Assembly: GCA_963785765.1 (NCBI GenBank)
Contig: CAWAWM010000008.1
Location: 992,001-1,056,000 of the forward strand
Length of the DNA stretch: 64,000 nucleotides
DNA from: DATBGO01 sp963785765
Lineage (GTDB): Bacteria > Actinomycetota > Actinomycetes > Streptosporangiales > Streptosporangiaceae
Direction of reading: 5' to 3'
Positions within the stretch are counted from its first letter, which is position 1, and each line of letters begins with the position of its first letter. This document shows positions 24,971 through 34,279 of this stretch, in pieces. The notes beneath the pieces were generated by a model. That model had not been told where the DNA came from. It was given only the letters and a program-made list of their open reading frames with translations, and ran no database searches. The position numbers and the translations under genes were made by a program.

Positions 24971-27117
24971 CCGGGCTTGGAGGCCGCCGCCACCTTCTCG
25001 GCTAGGTGCGAGGGCAGCGGCTCGTACCGCAGGTAGGAGCGGGCGAACGAGCCGGTGCCATGCGACATGGACCGCAGGTCGATCGCGTAGCGGGTGATCT
25101 CGAGTTCCGGGATCTCCGCCTTGACCAGCGTCCGGCCGCCGGGCACCGGCTCGGTGCCGAGCACCCGGCCACGGCGCGAGGACAGGTCCGACATCACCGC
25201 TCCGACGTAGTCGTCGGCCACCATGACCGATACCTCGTCGACCGGCTCCAGCAGCAGGACCTGGGCCTTATCCGCGGCGTCCCGCAGCGCGGCCCGGCCG
25301 GCCTTCTGGAACGCCATGTCGGAGGAGTCCACCGAGTGCGCCTTGCCGTCGAACAACGTCACCCTGATGTCCACCATCGGGTAGCCGGCCAGCACGCCCT
25401 GCTCCATCTGGGCCCGGACGCCCTTCTCCACCGAGGGGATGAACTGCCGCGGCACCACGCCGCCGACGATCTTGTCGACGAATTCCAGGCCCGAGCCCGA
25501 CGGGAGCGGCTCCACCTCGATGTGGCAGATCCCGAACTCGCCGTGCCCGCCGGTCTGCTTGACGTTCCGGCCCAGGCCCTGGGCCTTGCCGCCGACCGTC
25601 TCGCGCAGCGGCACCCGCAGCTCGGTGGTTTCCACGGCCACCCCGTACCGGCTGGACAGCCGGTCGAGCAGCAGGTCGACATGCGCCTCGCCCATGCACC
25701 AGAGCACCAGCTGGCGGGTCTCGGCGTTCATCTCCAGGCGCAACGTCGGATCTTCGGCTACCAGCCTGGCCAGCGCCTGCGACATCTTGTCCTCGTCGGC
25801 CTTCGACTTGGCGGTGATCGCGACCGGCAGCAGCGGCTCCGGCATCGCCCACGACTCCATCACCAGCGGGCGTTCCTTGTCCGACAGGGTGTCGCCGGTC
25901 TCGGCGCTGGCCAGCTTGGCCACCGCGCAGATGTCCCCGGCCAAGCACTGCGCGATGGTGCGCTGCTGCTTGCCAAGCGGGGAGGTCAGCGCGCCGATCC
26001 GCTCGTCCTGGTCGTGGTCGGCGTGCCCGCGCTCGGCCCGGCCATGACCCGACACGTGCACGACGGCGTCCGGCCGCAAGGTGCCGGAGAACACCCGGAC
26101 CAGGCTGATCCGGCCCACGTACGGGTCTGAGGTGGTCTTGACGACCTCCGCGAGCAGCGGGCCGTCCGGGTCGCTGGACAGGCCGCTGGCCGGCTTGCCG
26201 TCCACCGTCGTCACCGCGGGCAGCGGGTGCTCCTGCGGGGCGGGGAAGGCCTGCGTCATCACCTCGAGCAGCTCGGCGATGCCGATGCCGTGCGGGGCCG
26301 AGGCGGCCAGCACGGGGTAGAAGCTGCCCCGGGCGACCGCCTTCTCCAGGTCCTCGATCAGGCCCTTGACGTCGAGATCCTCGCCGGAGAGGTAGGAGTC
26401 CATCAGGCTCTCATCCTCACTCTCCTGGATGATCGCCTCGATCAGCGCGCTACGGGACTCCGCGATCCCGTCGGCCTGGCCCGGCTCGGGTGTGCTCTCT
26501 TTGCGGCTGCCGCTCGAATAGTCGTAGAACTGCTCCGACAGCAGCCCGATCAGGCCGCGGACACCGCCGTGACCGTCAGCTACCGGCAGGTACAGCGGGG
26601 CCACCGAATCGCCGAACGCCGCGCGGCACGCGTCCAGCGCCTCGCTGAAGTCGGCCCGCTGGTGATCGATCTTGGTGATGACCACCGCCCGCGGCATGCC
26701 CACCGCCGCGCACTCGTCCCAGAGCATCCTGGTCAGGCCGTCCACGCCATCGGCCGCTGACACCGTGAACAGCGCCGCGTCCGCGGCCCGCAGACCGGCC
26801 CGCAGGTCGCCGGTGAAGTCGGCGTAGCCGGGCGTGTCCAGCAGGTTGATCTTGACCCCGGCGTGCAGGACGGGCGCCAGCGTGAGGTTGACCGATCGCT
26901 GCTGCCTGACCTCGACCTCGTCGAAGTCGCTGACCGTGGTGCCGTCCTCCACCCGCCCCGCGCGCTGGATCGTCCCGGTGCCGACCAGCAGCGCCTCGAC
27001 CAGCGACGTCTTCCCTGCTCCCGAATGGCCGACCAGCACCACGTTGCGCACGCTGTCGTGCTGGCCGGCCGAGGGTGCCCTGCCCGCGGCTCCAGCTGTG
27101 CCCGTCTTCTCCGCCAT
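24967..27117 (-). CDS. EF-G-like translational GTPase (EF-G2 type)
   Basis: A 716-residue paralogue of elongation factor G. G1 is GHSGAGKT at residues 30-37, G3 is DTPGYADF, and G4 is TKID rather than NKXD. The EF-G domains II-V follow, including GEAHVDLLLDRL, VGGVVPRQFIPSVEKG and LEITRYAIDLRSMSHGTGSF. It lacks the AHIDAGKTT signature of true EF-G and matches the actinobacterial EF-G2 group, whose role is poorly defined. I start it at ATG 27117 because AGGAGG lies eight bases upstream, rather than at an ATG 63 bases further out. It interrupts the plus-strand series between the HIT and pgsA genes that is contiguous in mycobacteria. Confidence 0.9.
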   Translation of the reverse strand: MAEKTGTAGAAGRAPSAGQHDSVRNVVLVGHSGAGKTSLVEALLVGTGTIQRAGRVEDGTTVSDFDEVEVRQQRSVNLTLAPVLHAGVKINLLDTPGYADFTGDLRAGLRAADAALFTVSAADGVDGLTRMLWDECAAVGMPRAVVITKIDHQRADFSEALDACRAAFGDSVAPLYLPVADGHGGVRGLIGLLSEQFYDYSSGSRKESTPEPGQADGIAESRSALIEAIIQESEDESLMDSYLSGEDLDVKGLIEDLEKAVARGSFYPVLAASAPHGIGIAELLEVMTQAFPAPQEHPLPAVTTVDGKPASGLSSDPDGPLLAEVVKTTSDPYVGRISLVRVFSGTLRPDAVVHVSGHGRAERGHADHDQDERIGALTSPLGKQQRTIAQCLAGDICAVAKLASAETGDTLSDKERPLVMESWAMPEPLLPVAITAKSKADEDKMSQALARLVAEDPTLRLEMNAETRQLVLWCMGEAHVDLLLDRLSSRYGVAVETTELRVPLRETVGGKAQGLGRNVKQTGGHGEFGICHIEVEPLPSGSGLEFVDKIVGGVVPRQFIPSVEKGVRAQMEQGVLAGYPMVDIRVTLFDGKAHSVDSSDMAFQKAGRAALRDAADKAQVLLLEPVDEVSVMVADDYVGAVMSDLSSRRGRVLGTEPVPGGRTLVKAEIPELEITRYAIDLRSMSHGTGSFARSYLRYEPLPSHLAEKVAAASKPG

Positions 27118-27292
27118 CTGCACCGCCTCCTGTTGCTCCCGCGTTCGGCTGCTGCACGACCAGCCTTTACCTGCCGGCATGCGATCACAAGCCCTCGGAG
27201 AGAATCACCCCAGCTGTCCCGTTTTTTGGCCCGGCGTTCTGGCCGCGGACGTACTAAACCTGTGCGCCGGGCGCCAGTAAGATCAAACGGCC

Positions 27293-27934
27293 ATGCTCAC
27301 CGTGCTACGCCCCGCCCTCGCGCGGCTGCTGACGCCCATCGGCAATGCGCTTGCGCGGACGCCGATCACCCCGAACGCGCTCACCATCACCGGCACCATC
27401 GGGATGAGCGCGGGAGCACTCACGCTGTTCCCCACCGGTCACCTGTTCGCGGGCACGATGGTCTGCACCGGGTTCGTCGTTACCGACATGCTCGACGGGA
27501 CGCTGGCCAGGATCAAGGGCACCACCGGCGCGTTCGGCGCGTTCCTGGACTCCACGCTGGACCGGGTGGCGGACGCGGCGGTCTTCGCCGGGCTGGCCGG
27601 GTGGTTCGTGCTCGGCGGCCACAGCAGGCTGATGGCCGGGGTGGCGCTGTACTGCCTGGTAGCCGGGATACTGGTGTCGTACGCGAAAGCTCGGGCTGAA
27701 GGCCTGGGGCTGCGCTGCGACGTCGGGATCGCCGAACGGACCGAGCGGCTGCTGATCGGCCTGGTGGCCGCGGGCCTGTCCGGACTTGGCGTACCGTATG
27801 TGCTTCCGGCGGGGCTCTGGCTGCTCGCGGCGGCCAGCACCGTCACCTTCGGCCAGCGGGTTCTTGCCGCGCGCCGCTCCGCCGCTCTCGCCTCCGCGAG
27901 TGATGCAGGAACCGCTCCAGGAGGTGAGCCCTGA
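27293..27934 (+). CDS. pgsA: CDP-alcohol phosphatidyltransferase (phosphatidylinositol phosphate synthase)
   Basis: A 213-residue integral membrane enzyme with six membrane segments and the CDP-alcohol motif D-x2-DG-x2-AR-x8-G-x3-D-x3-D (DMLDGTLARIKGTTGAFGAF, LDSTLD) near residues 64-90. In actinobacteria this position makes phosphatidylinositol phosphate from CDP-diacylglycerol and inositol phosphate, the base of the phosphatidylinositol mannosides. The next two genes complete that series. ATG start at 27293. TAAGAT at 27278-27283 would place transcription within a few bases of the start, and no SD is visible. It overlaps patA by one base (TGATG). Confidence 0.9.
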   Translation: MLTVLRPALARLLTPIGNALARTPITPNALTITGTIGMSAGALTLFPTGHLFAGTMVCTGFVVTDMLDGTLARIKGTTGAFGAFLDSTLDRVADAAVFAGLAGWFVLGGHSRLMAGVALYCLVAGILVSYAKARAEGLGLRCDVGIAERTERLLIGLVAAGLSGLGVPYVLPAGLWLLAAASTVTFGQRVLAARRSAALASASDAGTAPGGEP

Positions 27935-28896
27935 TGCCGGGACTGAGGGACCGGATCACCAACGCCGCCTACGGGCTCGGCTGGTCGGTGGTCTGCCGGG
28001 TGCCGGAGTCCTGGGCGCGGGGCGCGTTCAGGTTCGGCGCCGACATCGCCTGGCGCCGCCAGGGCCCCCGGGTCCAGCTGCTGGAGGCGAACCTGCGGCG
28101 GGTGCTCGGCCCGGGCGCCACCCAGCAGCAACTGCGGGCACTGTCCAGGGAGTCGATGGAGTCTTATGCCCGCTACTGGCTGGAGGTGTTCCGGCTGCCC
28201 GTGATGCCCGTCGAGCGGCTGGTGGGCGGGATGCGCGCGGAGGGCCCGTTCGACAAGGCGTTCGCCGACCTGGCGAACGGGCGCGGCGTGGTCTTCGCGC
28301 TGCCGCACATGGGGAACTGGGACCAGGCCGGGGCCTGGATCGTCGCCGAGGGAGCCGGGTCTATCACCGCCGTCATGGAAAGGCTCGAGCCCGCGTCGGT
28401 GTATGACCGGTTCGTCGCGTTCCGCGAGGGGCTCGGCATGGAGGTGCTGCCGGCCAGCGGGGGAGCCAGGCCGTTCGGGACGCTGGCCCAGCGGCTGCGG
28501 GCCGGCCGGGTGGTGGTCCTGGTCTCGGACCGGGATGTCACCGGCAGCGGCATCGAGGTGGACTTCTTCGGCGAGCCGGCCAGAATGACGCCCGGCGCCG
28601 CCGCGCTGGCCATCCAGACGGGCGCCGCCCTGATGCCGGCCGTGCTGTGGTTCGACGGCGACGGCTGGGGCGTGCGCATCGGCGACGAGATTTCCGCGCC
28701 GCCTGACGGTGACAAGAAGCAGCAGGTGGCCGAAATGACCCAGCAGGTCGCGCGGTTCTTCGAGGCCGGGATCAGGGAGTACCCGCAGGACTGGCACATG
28801 CTGCAGCGGGTCTTCAGCGCAGATCTCGACCCGGCCAGGCTGGCCGCCGCGCAGGCGCGCGCGGCGGCCGAGAGTCCAGGGACCGGCGACGGATGA
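27934..28896 (+). CDS. patA: Phosphatidylinositol mannoside acyltransferase
   Basis: A 320-residue LPLAT-family enzyme that acylates the mannose of PIM1/PIM2 at the inner membrane face. The HX4D catalytic motif is HMGNWD near residue 125. VVLVSDRDVTGSGIEVDFFG and MTPGAAALAIQTGAALMPAV form the acyl-acceptor site. Length matches mycobacterial PatA (Rv2611c-like). It starts on the last base of the pgsA stop and overlaps pimA by four bases, so the three genes are very likely translated in concert. Confidence 0.9.
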   Translation: MPGLRDRITNAAYGLGWSVVCRVPESWARGAFRFGADIAWRRQGPRVQLLEANLRRVLGPGATQQQLRALSRESMESYARYWLEVFRLPVMPVERLVGGMRAEGPFDKAFADLANGRGVVFALPHMGNWDQAGAWIVAEGAGSITAVMERLEPASVYDRFVAFREGLGMEVLPASGGARPFGTLAQRLRAGRVVVLVSDRDVTGSGIEVDFFGEPARMTPGAAALAIQTGAALMPAVLWFDGDGWGVRIGDEISAPPDGDKKQQVAEMTQQVARFFEAGIREYPQDWHMLQRVFSADLDPARLAAAQARAAAESPGTGDG

Positions 28897-30020
28897 GGAT
28901 CGGCCTGGTCTGCCCGTACACCTGGGATGTGCCTGGCGGCGTCCAGGAGCACATCAGGGGCCTGGCCGAGGCCCTGATCGAGCTCGGTCACCAGGTGTCG
29001 GTCATCTCGCCGGCCGACGACGACACGCCGCTGCCCGGCTACGTGGTCCCGGCGGGACGGGCGGTGCCGGTCCCCTACAACGGAGCGGTGGCCAGGCTGG
29101 CCTTCGGGTTTCTGTCGGCCAGCCGGGTCCGCCGGTGGGTCAGGGACGGCCAGTTCGACGTGTTGCACGTGCACGAGCCGACGGCGCCGAGCCTGTCGCT
29201 GCTGGCCTGCTGGGTAGCCGACGGTCCGATCGTGGCCACCTTCCACACCGCCAACCCGCGGTCCAGGATCCTGCACGCGGCGGGGCCGATGCTGCAGCCC
29301 GCGATGGAGAAGATCAGCGGCCGGATCGCCGTCTCCGAGGCGGCCCGCACCACCCTGGTCGAGCACCTCGGCGGCGACGCGGTGCTGATCCCGAACGGGA
29401 TCGCGGTCCGCAGGTTCGAGAAAGCCGATCCGCTCCCTGGCTGGCCGGGACCGGGCGGGGCGCTCGGCTTCGTGGGCCGGATCGACGAGCCGCGCAAGGG
29501 CCTCGGGGTGATGCTCCGCGCCTTCGAGATCCTCGGCGAGCAGCGCCCCGGAGTCCGGCTGCTCATCGCCGGCCCCGGCGATGCCGACGAAGCGCTCGAC
29601 CGGCTGCCGGCCAGGCTGCTGCCACGAGTCGTCCTGCTCGGCCAGGTCAGCGAGGAAGACAAGATCCGCGTCTACCACTCGGTGGACGTATTCTGCGCGC
29701 CCAACACCGGCGGCGAGAGTTTCGGCTACGTGCTGGCCGAGGCGATGGCGGCGAGCGCGCCGATCGTCGCCAGCGATCTGGATGCGTTCCGCCGGGTGCT
29801 GCGCGACGGCCAGGCCGGCGAGCTGTTCGAGACCGGCAGCCCGCAGGGGCTGGCGGCGGCGGCCGCCAGGCTGCTCGATCAGCCGGCCCGCCGGGCCAGC
29901 CTGTCGGCGGCCGCGGCGGCCGCGGTGCGCGCCTACGACTGGCCGGTGGTCGCTCGCGATGTACTGGCCGTCTACGAGGCCGTCGTGCCCGCGCTGGGGC
30001 ACGTCGAGGTGGTCAGATGA
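28893..30020 (+). CDS. pimA: Phosphatidylinositol alpha-mannosyltransferase
   Basis: A 375-residue GT-B glycosyltransferase (GT4) that moves mannose from GDP-mannose to phosphatidylinositol. The N-terminal loop YTWDVPGGVQEHI binds donor and acceptor. The C-terminal nucleotide-sugar site is GFVGRIDEPRKGLGVMLRAF, and the EX7E motif lies in ESFGYVLAEAMAASAPIVAS. Peripheral membrane enzyme. Start overlaps patA (ATGA) and its stop overlaps the next gene in the same way. Together with pgsA and patA it gives the early PIM pathway in order. Confidence 0.92.
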   Translation: MRIGLVCPYTWDVPGGVQEHIRGLAEALIELGHQVSVISPADDDTPLPGYVVPAGRAVPVPYNGAVARLAFGFLSASRVRRWVRDGQFDVLHVHEPTAPSLSLLACWVADGPIVATFHTANPRSRILHAAGPMLQPAMEKISGRIAVSEAARTTLVEHLGGDAVLIPNGIAVRRFEKADPLPGWPGPGGALGFVGRIDEPRKGLGVMLRAFEILGEQRPGVRLLIAGPGDADEALDRLPARLLPRVVLLGQVSEEDKIRVYHSVDVFCAPNTGGESFGYVLAEAMAASAPIVASDLDAFRRVLRDGQAGELFETGSPQGLAAAAARLLDQPARRASLSAAAAAAVRAYDWPVVARDVLAVYEAVVPALGHVEVVR

Positions 30021-30571
30021 CCACCGTCATCATCATCGTGGTCGCGGTCGTCGCGATGCTGGGCGTCTACGTGTCCTGGCGCGCGGGTCGGCTGGACCGG
30101 CTGCACGCCCGGCTGGACACGGCCCGCGCCGCGCTCGATGCCGCGCTGGTGCGGCGGGCCTCGGTGGCCATGGAGTTCGCCTCCTCAGGCCTGCTCGACC
30201 CGGCCACCAGCCTGCTGCTGGCCGGGGCGGCTCACGACGCGAGGTCGGCCAGCCAGGCGCGCGAGCTGCCGGAAAGTGACCTGACCCGGGCGCTGCGCGC
30301 GGCGCTCGGCCAGCCGGGCTTCCTGGCCACGCTGACCGGCCGGGAGGACGCCGCCGAGCTGCTCACCGAGCTGGAGAGCGCTGCGCATCAGGTGTTCCTG
30401 GCCAGGAAGTTCTACAACGACGCGGTGGCCGCCACCAGGGCGGCCCGCCGCCGCTGGCTGGTCCGGCTGTTCCACCTGGCCGGGGGCGCCGAGCTGCCGG
30501 AGTTCTTCGAGATCGACGACTCGCTGGTCGCTCCCGGGCAGGCCGGCCGGGCGCCGACATGCCGCATCTGA
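30017..30571 (+). CDS. Small membrane-anchored protein, LemA-like in outline
   Basis: A 184-residue protein with one N-terminal membrane segment (residues 3-20, TVIIIVVAVVAMLGVYVSW). Long helices follow, with RRASVAMEFASSGLLDP and ARKFYNDAVAATRAARRRW. The single anchor, helical body and YNDAV motif recall LemA proteins, but it is divergent and I do not assign a function. Conserved in position between pimA and pdxS in many actinobacteria, so it may serve the envelope. ATG overlaps the pimA stop (ATGA). Ends in a Pro/Arg-rich tail. Confidence 0.7.
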   Translation: MTTVIIIVVAVVAMLGVYVSWRAGRLDRLHARLDTARAALDAALVRRASVAMEFASSGLLDPATSLLLAGAAHDARSASQARELPESDLTRALRAALGQPGFLATLTGREDAAELLTELESAAHQVFLARKFYNDAVAATRAARRRWLVRLFHLAGGAELPEFFEIDDSLVAPGQAGRAPTCRI

Positions 30572-30668
30572 CCAGCTGAACCGGCCTGTCTGGGCGGATC
30601 TGCTCGGCAGCCGGTCCAGCACCTACCATGGATAGATCTCTGTGAGTCGCGATCTAGTGAGGTTCCTG

Positions 30669-31616
30669 ATGCCGTTTCCCAGTTCCGACGATTCGGCCGG
30701 TTCGGCCAGTTCTGCCCAGGCCGGCAGCGCGCAGGCGCAAACCGGGACACAGCGCGTTAAGCGCGGGATGGCCGACATGCTCAAGGGCGGCGTGATCATG
30801 GACGTCGTGACGCCGGAGCAGGCCAAGATCGCCGAGGACGCCGGGGCGGTCGCGGTGATGGCGCTGGAGCGGGTGCCGGCCGACATCCGCGCGCAGGGCG
30901 GCGTGGCCAGGATGAGCGACCCGGACATGATCGACGGCATCATCGCCGCGGTGTCCATCCCGGTGATGGCCAAGTGCCGGATCGGTCATTTCGCCGAGGC
31001 CCAGGTGCTGCAGGCGATCGGGGTCGACTACATCGATGAGTCCGAGGTGCTCACCCCCGCCGACGAGGCACATCACGTTGACAAGTGGGAGTTCACCGTG
31101 CCGTTCGTGTGCGGCGCGACCAACCTGGGCGAGGCGCTGCGCCGGATCGCCGAGGGCGCCGCGATGATCAGGTCGAAAGGCGAGGCGGGCACCGGCAACG
31201 TGGTCGAGGCGACCAGGCACATGCGCGGCATCCGGGCCGGGATCCGGCGGCTGGCCACCTTGCCTGCCGAGGAGCTCTACAGCGCGGCCAAGGATCTGCA
31301 GGCGCCGTATGACCTGGTGGCGGACGTGGCCCGGACGGGCAAGCTGCCGGTGGTGCTGTTCACCGCGGGCGGCATCGCGACGCCCGCTGACGCCGCGATG
31401 ATGATGCAACTGGGCGCCGACGGGGTCTTCGTCGGGTCGGGAATCTTCAAGGCGGGCAACCCCGCCGCGCGGGCGGCGGCGATCGTCAAGGCGGCCACGT
31501 TCCACGACGACCCGGACGTGATCGCCAAGGTCTCCAGGGGCCTGGGCGAGGCGATGGTCGGCATCAACCTGGACACGCTGCCGCCTGAGCAGCACTACGC
31601 GGACCGCGGCTGGTGA
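30669..31616 (+). CDS. pdxS: Pyridoxal 5'-phosphate synthase, synthase subunit
   Basis: A 315-residue TIM-barrel subunit that builds PLP from ribose 5-phosphate, glyceraldehyde 3-phosphate and ammonia supplied by PdxT. The Schiff-base lysines are in MAKCRIGHF and RSKGEAGTGN; MDVVTPEQA and GVDYIDESEVLTPADE are family signatures. The first 30 residues are a Ser/Ala/Gln-rich extension. I prefer ATG 30669 (GTGAGG seven bases upstream) to an in-frame GTG at 30642. TACCAT at 30624-30629 is a possible -10. pdxT overlaps by four bases. Confidence 0.93.
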   Translation: MPFPSSDDSAGSASSAQAGSAQAQTGTQRVKRGMADMLKGGVIMDVVTPEQAKIAEDAGAVAVMALERVPADIRAQGGVARMSDPDMIDGIIAAVSIPVMAKCRIGHFAEAQVLQAIGVDYIDESEVLTPADEAHHVDKWEFTVPFVCGATNLGEALRRIAEGAAMIRSKGEAGTGNVVEATRHMRGIRAGIRRLATLPAEELYSAAKDLQAPYDLVADVARTGKLPVVLFTAGGIATPADAAMMMQLGADGVFVGSGIFKAGNPAARAAAIVKAATFHDDPDVIAKVSRGLGEAMVGINLDTLPPEQHYADRGW

Positions 31617-32227
31617 CCGGGCTCGCTTCCGGGCAGGTCCCGGCCGTCGGCGTACTTGCCCTGCAGGGCGACGTCGCCGAGCACCTGCGCGCGCTGGCCG
31701 CGGTCGGCGCGCGGGGCGTGCCAGTGCGCAGGCCGGACGAGCTGGACATGGTGGACGGCCTGATCATCCCCGGCGGCGAGTCCACCACGATGTGGAAGCT
31801 GGCGGTCACCTTCGAGCTGGCCGAACCGCTGCGCAAGCGGATCAGCTCGGGCATGCCCGCCTTCGGGTCCTGCGCCGGCATGATCCTGCTGGCCACCAGG
31901 CTGATGGCGACCGCCAGCGGCCAGGAAACGCTCGGCGCGATCGACATGACGGTGCGCAGGAACGCGTTCGGCAGGCAGGCGCAGTCCTTCGAGAGCGACA
32001 TCATCCTGCACGGCCTGCCCGGTCCTGGCTACCGCGCCGTCTTCATCAGGGCGCCGTGGGTCGAGCAGACCGGCGACGATGTCGAGGTTCTCGCCACCGA
32101 GCCGCGCACCGGTAGGATCGTCGCGGTCCGCCAGGGAACGGCGCTGGCGACGGCGTTTCATCCCGAGCTCACCCCGGACTGGCGGATCCACGAGCTCTTT
32201 GTCGACATCGTGAGGGAACGGTCATGA
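31613..32227 (+). CDS. pdxT: Pyridoxal 5'-phosphate synthase, glutaminase subunit
   Basis: A 204-residue class I glutamine amidotransferase that releases ammonia into the PdxS channel. The nucleophile is Cys in FGSCAGMILLA and the His/Glu pair is in AFHPELTPDWR; PGGESTTMW binds glutamine. GTG start at 31613 overlapping the pdxS stop, so the two subunits are translationally coupled. The yebC-like gene overlaps its end by four bases. Confidence 0.93.
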   Translation: MTGLASGQVPAVGVLALQGDVAEHLRALAAVGARGVPVRRPDELDMVDGLIIPGGESTTMWKLAVTFELAEPLRKRISSGMPAFGSCAGMILLATRLMATASGQETLGAIDMTVRRNAFGRQAQSFESDIILHGLPGPGYRAVFIRAPWVEQTGDDVEVLATEPRTGRIVAVRQGTALATAFHPELTPDWRIHELFVDIVRERS

Positions 32228-32976
32228 GCGGCCACTCGAAGTGGGCCACCACTAAGCACAAGAAGGCCGTCGTCGACGCCCGGCGGGGCAAGCTGTTCGC
32301 CAAGCTGATCAAGAACGTCGAGGTGGCGGCGCGGACCGGCGGCGCCGACCCGGCCGGCAACCCGACGCTCTACGACGCCGTTCAGAAGGCGAAAAAGAAC
32401 TCGGTGCCGAACGACAACATCGACCGCGCGGTCCGCCGCGGCGCCGGCCTGAAGGCCGGCGGAGCCGCGTACGAGCAGATCGCCTACGAGGGTTACGCAC
32501 CGGGCGGCGTGGCGGTGCTGGTGGAGTGCCTGACCGACAACAGGAACCGGGCGGCGTCGGACGTGCGGACCGCGTTCTCCAGGAACGGCGGGTCGATGGC
32601 CGACCCGGGCTCGGTCTCGTACCTGTTTCACCGTAAGGGCGTGGTGATCGTGCCCAAGGCCGCCGGGGCCACCGAGGATGACGTGCTCGCGGCCGTGCTG
32701 GACTCCGGCGCCGAGGAGGTCAACGACCTGGGCGAGTCGCTCGAGGTGGTCAGCGAGGCGACCGACCTGCACGCGGTCAGGGACTCGCTGCAGCAGGCGG
32801 GCATCGACTATGACTCGGCCGAGACGCCGTTCCTGCCCACCGTCGAGGTCGAGCTCGACGAGGAGCAGGCCAAGCGCGTCTTCCGGCTGATCGAGGCCAT
32901 CGAGGACTCCGACGACGTGCAGGACGTCTACGCCAACTACTCGGTCTCCGACGAGATCATGGAGAAGATCGGGTGA
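32224..32976 (+). CDS. yebC: YebC/PmpR-family protein
   Basis: A 250-residue member of the YebC/TACO1 family with the hallmark start MSGHSKWATTKHKKAVVDARRG. The three-domain layout includes YDAVQKAKKNSVPNDNIDRA, YEGYAPGGVAVLVE and FHRKGVVIVPK. Members have been described as transcription regulators and, more recently, as factors that relieve ribosome stalling. In actinobacteria the gene sits between pdxT and ruvC, as here. Cytoplasmic. ATG overlaps the pdxT stop. Confidence 0.93.
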   Translation: MSGHSKWATTKHKKAVVDARRGKLFAKLIKNVEVAARTGGADPAGNPTLYDAVQKAKKNSVPNDNIDRAVRRGAGLKAGGAAYEQIAYEGYAPGGVAVLVECLTDNRNRAASDVRTAFSRNGGSMADPGSVSYLFHRKGVVIVPKAAGATEDDVLAAVLDSGAEEVNDLGESLEVVSEATDLHAVRDSLQQAGIDYDSAETPFLPTVEVELDEEQAKRVFRLIEAIEDSDDVQDVYANYSVSDEIMEKIG

Positions 32977-32998
32977 CCCGCCCGGCGAAGCGGGCCCG

Positions 32999-34219
32999 GT
33001 GACCGGGCCAGGCCTGGTGATCAGGCCGCTGCGCCAGGATGACGATCTGGATGCCGAGGTCGAGCTGCGGCACCAGGCCTTCGGGCCGATGGACGACGCG
33101 GCGCGGGACCGGACGCGTACGGTGGCCGCCGAGAGCGTCGCGGCCGGCCGCCACCTCGGGGCCTTCGACGGTGCGCGGCTGATCGGCACGGCCAGGTACC
33201 TCGATATGCGGCAGTGGTGGCACGGCCGGAGCATGCCGATGGCCGGGGTGGCCGGGGTCAAGGTGGCCCCGGAGGCCCGGGGCCGCGGCGTCGGGAAGGC
33301 GCTGACGACCGCGCTGCTCGGGGCGATCGCGGACCGCGGCTACCCGGTCTCGGTGCTGTATCCGGCGACCACCCCGATCTACCGGTCGCTGGGCTGGGAG
33401 CTCGCTGGCGGCCTGCATCACGCCACGGTGCCGGCCAGGTCACTGGGCGCCCTGGTGCCGCCCGACGTCGGCGGCCCGCCGCCGCCCATGGCGCTGCGCC
33501 GGGCCGGCCAGGACGACGCGGCCGAGGTGATCGAGATCATCGGCGCGGCGCACGAGGCCGCCCGGCACTGCGGGCCGGCCACCAGGGCCATCGACGACGT
33601 CCGGCGCTGGCTGTCTGATCCGCACCTGTTCAGCTACCTGGGTGCCGACGGCTTCCTGGCCTACCGCTGGCGCGATGGCGGCCGTGAGCTGCTGGTCGAG
33701 TGCGCCGTCGCGGCCGCCGCGCCGACCACCAGCCAGATCTGGTCGATCGTCGGTTCGCACGCGTCCATCGCGCAGCGGGTGCAGGCCCAGCTGGCCCCCG
33801 ATGATCCGGTCGCCTGGCTGACCCGCGAGGCTGACGTTGGCCTGGCCGGGCGGACGCCCTGGATGCTGCGGATTCTGGATGCTCCGGCGGCCATCGCGGC
33901 CCGCGGCTTCCCCGGGGCGGTGGCCGTCAGCGCGGTGCTGCAGCTGGCGGATGCCCAGCTCCCGGCCAACTCGGGCCGGTGGACGCTGGAGGTAGCCGGC
34001 GGGAAGGGGACCCTCAGCCCATTCCGAGCCGATAGCCGCGCGCCAGTGCCGTCCGGCCCGCCGGTCTGGCTGGGCGCCCGCGGCTTCGCCGCGCTGTTCG
34101 CGGGGATCCCGCTGCCCACGCTGCGCCGCGCCGGGCTGGCGGCCGGCGGCGAACCAGCTACCGACGACGCTCTCGACTGCGCGTTCGCCGGGACCGCTTT
34201 CCTGCTCGACTACTTCTGA
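32999..34219 (+). CDS. Eis-type GNAT N-acetyltransferase
   Basis: A 406-residue protein with an N-terminal GNAT domain (IRPLRQDDDLDAEVELRHQAF; acetyl-CoA loop VAPEARGRGVGKALTTALL, residues 90-110), a second GNAT-like half and an SCP2-like C-terminal domain. This is the three-part layout of Eis acetyltransferases, which modify amines such as aminoglycosides or proteins. It ends in LLDYF with a free C-terminal aromatic residue, as the Eis mechanism requires. GTG start at 32999, 23 bases after yebC. It is inserted between yebC and ruvC, a position occupied by other genes in many relatives. Substrate unknown. Confidence 0.85.
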   Translation: MTGPGLVIRPLRQDDDLDAEVELRHQAFGPMDDAARDRTRTVAAESVAAGRHLGAFDGARLIGTARYLDMRQWWHGRSMPMAGVAGVKVAPEARGRGVGKALTTALLGAIADRGYPVSVLYPATTPIYRSLGWELAGGLHHATVPARSLGALVPPDVGGPPPPMALRRAGQDDAAEVIEIIGAAHEAARHCGPATRAIDDVRRWLSDPHLFSYLGADGFLAYRWRDGGRELLVECAVAAAAPTTSQIWSIVGSHASIAQRVQAQLAPDDPVAWLTREADVGLAGRTPWMLRILDAPAAIAARGFPGAVAVSAVLQLADAQLPANSGRWTLEVAGGKGTLSPFRADSRAPVPSGPPVWLGARGFAALFAGIPLPTLRRAGLAAGGEPATDDALDCAFAGTAFLLDYF

Positions 34220-34279
34220 ACCGGCGCGGCCCGGCCGCGACACGCCGACGGTGTCCAGGCGCGGCAGGCGGTGAACCGG

